This document shows, in pieces, positions 52,835 through 53,682 of a stretch of 53,682 nucleotides of DNA; within the stretch, counting starts at the first letter, position 1; every line of letters starts with the position of its first letter. The DNA is from CAZLHO01 sp964559455 (lineage in GTDB: Bacteria > Krumholzibacteriota > Krumholzibacteriia > LZORAL124-64-63). The position numbers and the translations under genes are program-made. The notes beneath the pieces were generated by a model. That model saw only the letters and a program-made list of their open reading frames with translations. It had not been told where the DNA came from and did no database searches. The stretch spans positions 1 through 53,682 of the forward strand of contig CAZLHO010000015.1 in the NCBI GenBank assembly GCA_964559455.1, written 5' to 3'.

Positions 52835-53682
52835 CGGGCCAGGGTCATCCGGCCGCTGCCGGAGCCGGCCGCGGTCTCGACGCGGTAGAGGTAGATTCCA
52901 GACGGCGCGGGCGCGCCGCGGTCGTCGGCGCCGTTCCAGCGCAGGCCCTGTTCGCCGACGACGGCGTCGAAGTCGCGGGAGAGCAGGCGCCGCCCGGCGA
53001 GGTCGTAGACGCTGAGCCGCGCCGGTCCCGCCGCCCCCGCCGTGAAGCGGATCTCGGTGGCGGGGTTGAAGGGGTTCGGGTGGTTCCCCAGCAGTGCGAA
53101 GAGCCGGCCGCCGGCGGGCACGTCGGTCGGGTCGTACTCGTCCATCTCCCACTGGTCCCCGTTCACGAAGTACTCCCCGGCGCCGTCGCTGGTGATCACG
53201 ATGTGGCCGCCGACGATCGTGCGCATGCCGGCGGGGTAGGTGCTGCTCGAGCCCTGCTCGGTCTGGTAGACGTAGGAGCCGACCGCCGCGATCCGGTCCA
53301 GGGCGTCCTGGTGGGGATGGCCGTAGCTGCTGCTCTGGGGCACCGAGATGATCGAGACCTCGGGCAGCATGGCGTTCATCAGCGCGGGGTTGCTGCTGGA
53401 ATAGGAGCCGTGGTGGTTGACGCGGTAGACCTCCAGCTCGCCGACCTCCGCCGCGATGCTGGTCTCGATGTCTCCGTAGCCGCCGTAGCCGCCGGTCAGG
53501 TCGCCGGCGACGAAGAAGTCGAAGTCGCCGCATTCCACCAGCAGGGTCACGCAGTACTCGTTCTCCTTGCTGTCGGAGGAGAAGGGGGACGACAGCTGCC
53601 CGTTGCCGTTCAGTCCCAGGCAGGTCACGGTCACCCCGTCGCCCAGGTCGATCACCTGGCCGTCGACGATGGTCTGCCGCTT
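52831..53682 (-). CDS. MBL-fold (ComEC-like) secreted protein with FlgD-like C-terminal domain, 5' truncated
   Basis: The gene enters from the right edge; the visible 283 or so residues read through from K-R-Q-T-I-V-D-G and lack the start. The GTG at 53655 is internal. The N-terminal visible part matches the beta-lactamase-like domain found in ComEC C-termini: F-F-V-A-G-D-L-T-G-G-Y then Y-R-V-N-H-H-G-S-Y-S-S-S-N (metal/phosphate ligands). A C-terminal FlgD-like module (G-N-H-P-N-P-F-N-P-A-T, ending G-I-Y-L-Y-R-V) follows, as in the aminopeptidase at 39722. It may be a secreted nuclease or phosphodiesterase; the missing N-terminus should hold the H-x-H-x-D-H motif. The shared tail implies the same export or anchoring route. 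Confidence 0.85.
   Translation of the reverse strand, partial: KRQTIVDGQVIDLGDGVTVTCLGLNGNGQLSSPFSSDSKENEYCVTLLVECGDFDFFVAGDLTGGYGGYGDIETSIAAEVGELEVYRVNHHGSYSSSNPALMNAMLPEVSIISVPQSSSYGHPHQDALDRIAAVGSYVYQTEQGSSSTYPAGMRTIVGGHIVITSDGAGEYFVNGDQWEMDEYDPTDVPAGGRLFALLGNHPNPFNPATEIRFTAGAAGPARLSVYDLAGRRLLSRDFDAVVGEQGLRWNGADDRGAPAPSGIYLYRVETAAGSGSGRMTLAR

Overview
The window is very G+C-rich (roughly 70% by eye), with tightly packed genes, frequent ATGA/GTGA start-stop overlaps and clear GGAGG-type ribosome binding sites. The cell is Gram-negative: there are two tripartite RND pumps, an OmpA-domain protein, TolC-like channels, LPS-core-type glycosyltransferases, an MsbA-like exporter and an outer-membrane barrel. 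Two secreted proteins end in a FlgD-like C-terminal domain carrying the 'NHPNPFNP' motif. That motif is common in FCB-group and related candidate phyla such as Krumholzibacteriota or Eisenbacteria. This lineage guess is inference, because no rRNA or universal marker lies in the window. I see no IS element, prophage, CRISPR array, tRNA or rRNA, so this looks like ordinary chromosome.

Layout. 1-4.7 kb: end of an ornithine-cyclodeaminase-family gene, then a quinone-oxidoreductase-like gene coupled to two LPS-type glycosyltransferases and an OmpA-domain protein. 4.7-6.6 kb (minus): isochorismatase-like hydrolase and exported phospholipase D. 6.8-9.0 kb: lipoprotein and barrel protein. 9.1-12.1 kb (minus): divergent transketolase and DEDDh exonuclease. 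12.3-19.0 kb: CusCBA/CzcCBA-type metal efflux operon. 19.2-21.8 kb: MsbA-like ABC exporter and an acidic exported protein. 21.8-25.9 kb (minus): elbB-parA, then a Zn-alcohol dehydrogenase / SelW-like selenoprotein / HAD phosphatase operon. 26-28.4 kb: ACT-domain regulator and a TGS/ThrRS-like nucleoside kinase. 28.5-32.4 kb: two GAPDH genes in tandem, flanked by two homologous exported proteins. 32.5-39.5 kb: two related TetR regulators and a second RND pump. 39.7-46.0 kb: secreted M1 aminopeptidase, a B12/siderophore-type ABC importer and an EamA transporter. 46-50 kb: ATP-dependent PEP carboxykinase and a prolyl oligopeptidase. 50.2-53.7 kb: pseudouridine synthase, L-2-hydroxyglutarate-oxidase-like protein, degenerate PAP2 protein, and an MBL-fold protein that runs off the right edge.

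The two most notable items are easy to miss. First, at 22559-22786 (minus) a 75-residue SelW/Rdx-family gene contains an in-frame UGA exactly where selenocysteine belongs (C-x-x-U). It is followed 21 nt later by a 7-bp hairpin whose apical loop is GGUCU, the hallmark of a bacterial SECIS element. Conventional calling would lose this gene. Second, the first GAPDH of the tandem pair has Ser152 in place of the catalytic cysteine in an otherwise gap-free alignment to its canonical neighbour, so it is a predicted pseudoenzyme or altered-function paralogue translationally coupled to the active enzyme. The best regulatory signal is a cluster of palindromes in an unusually AT-rich gap in front of the second TetR/RND operon.
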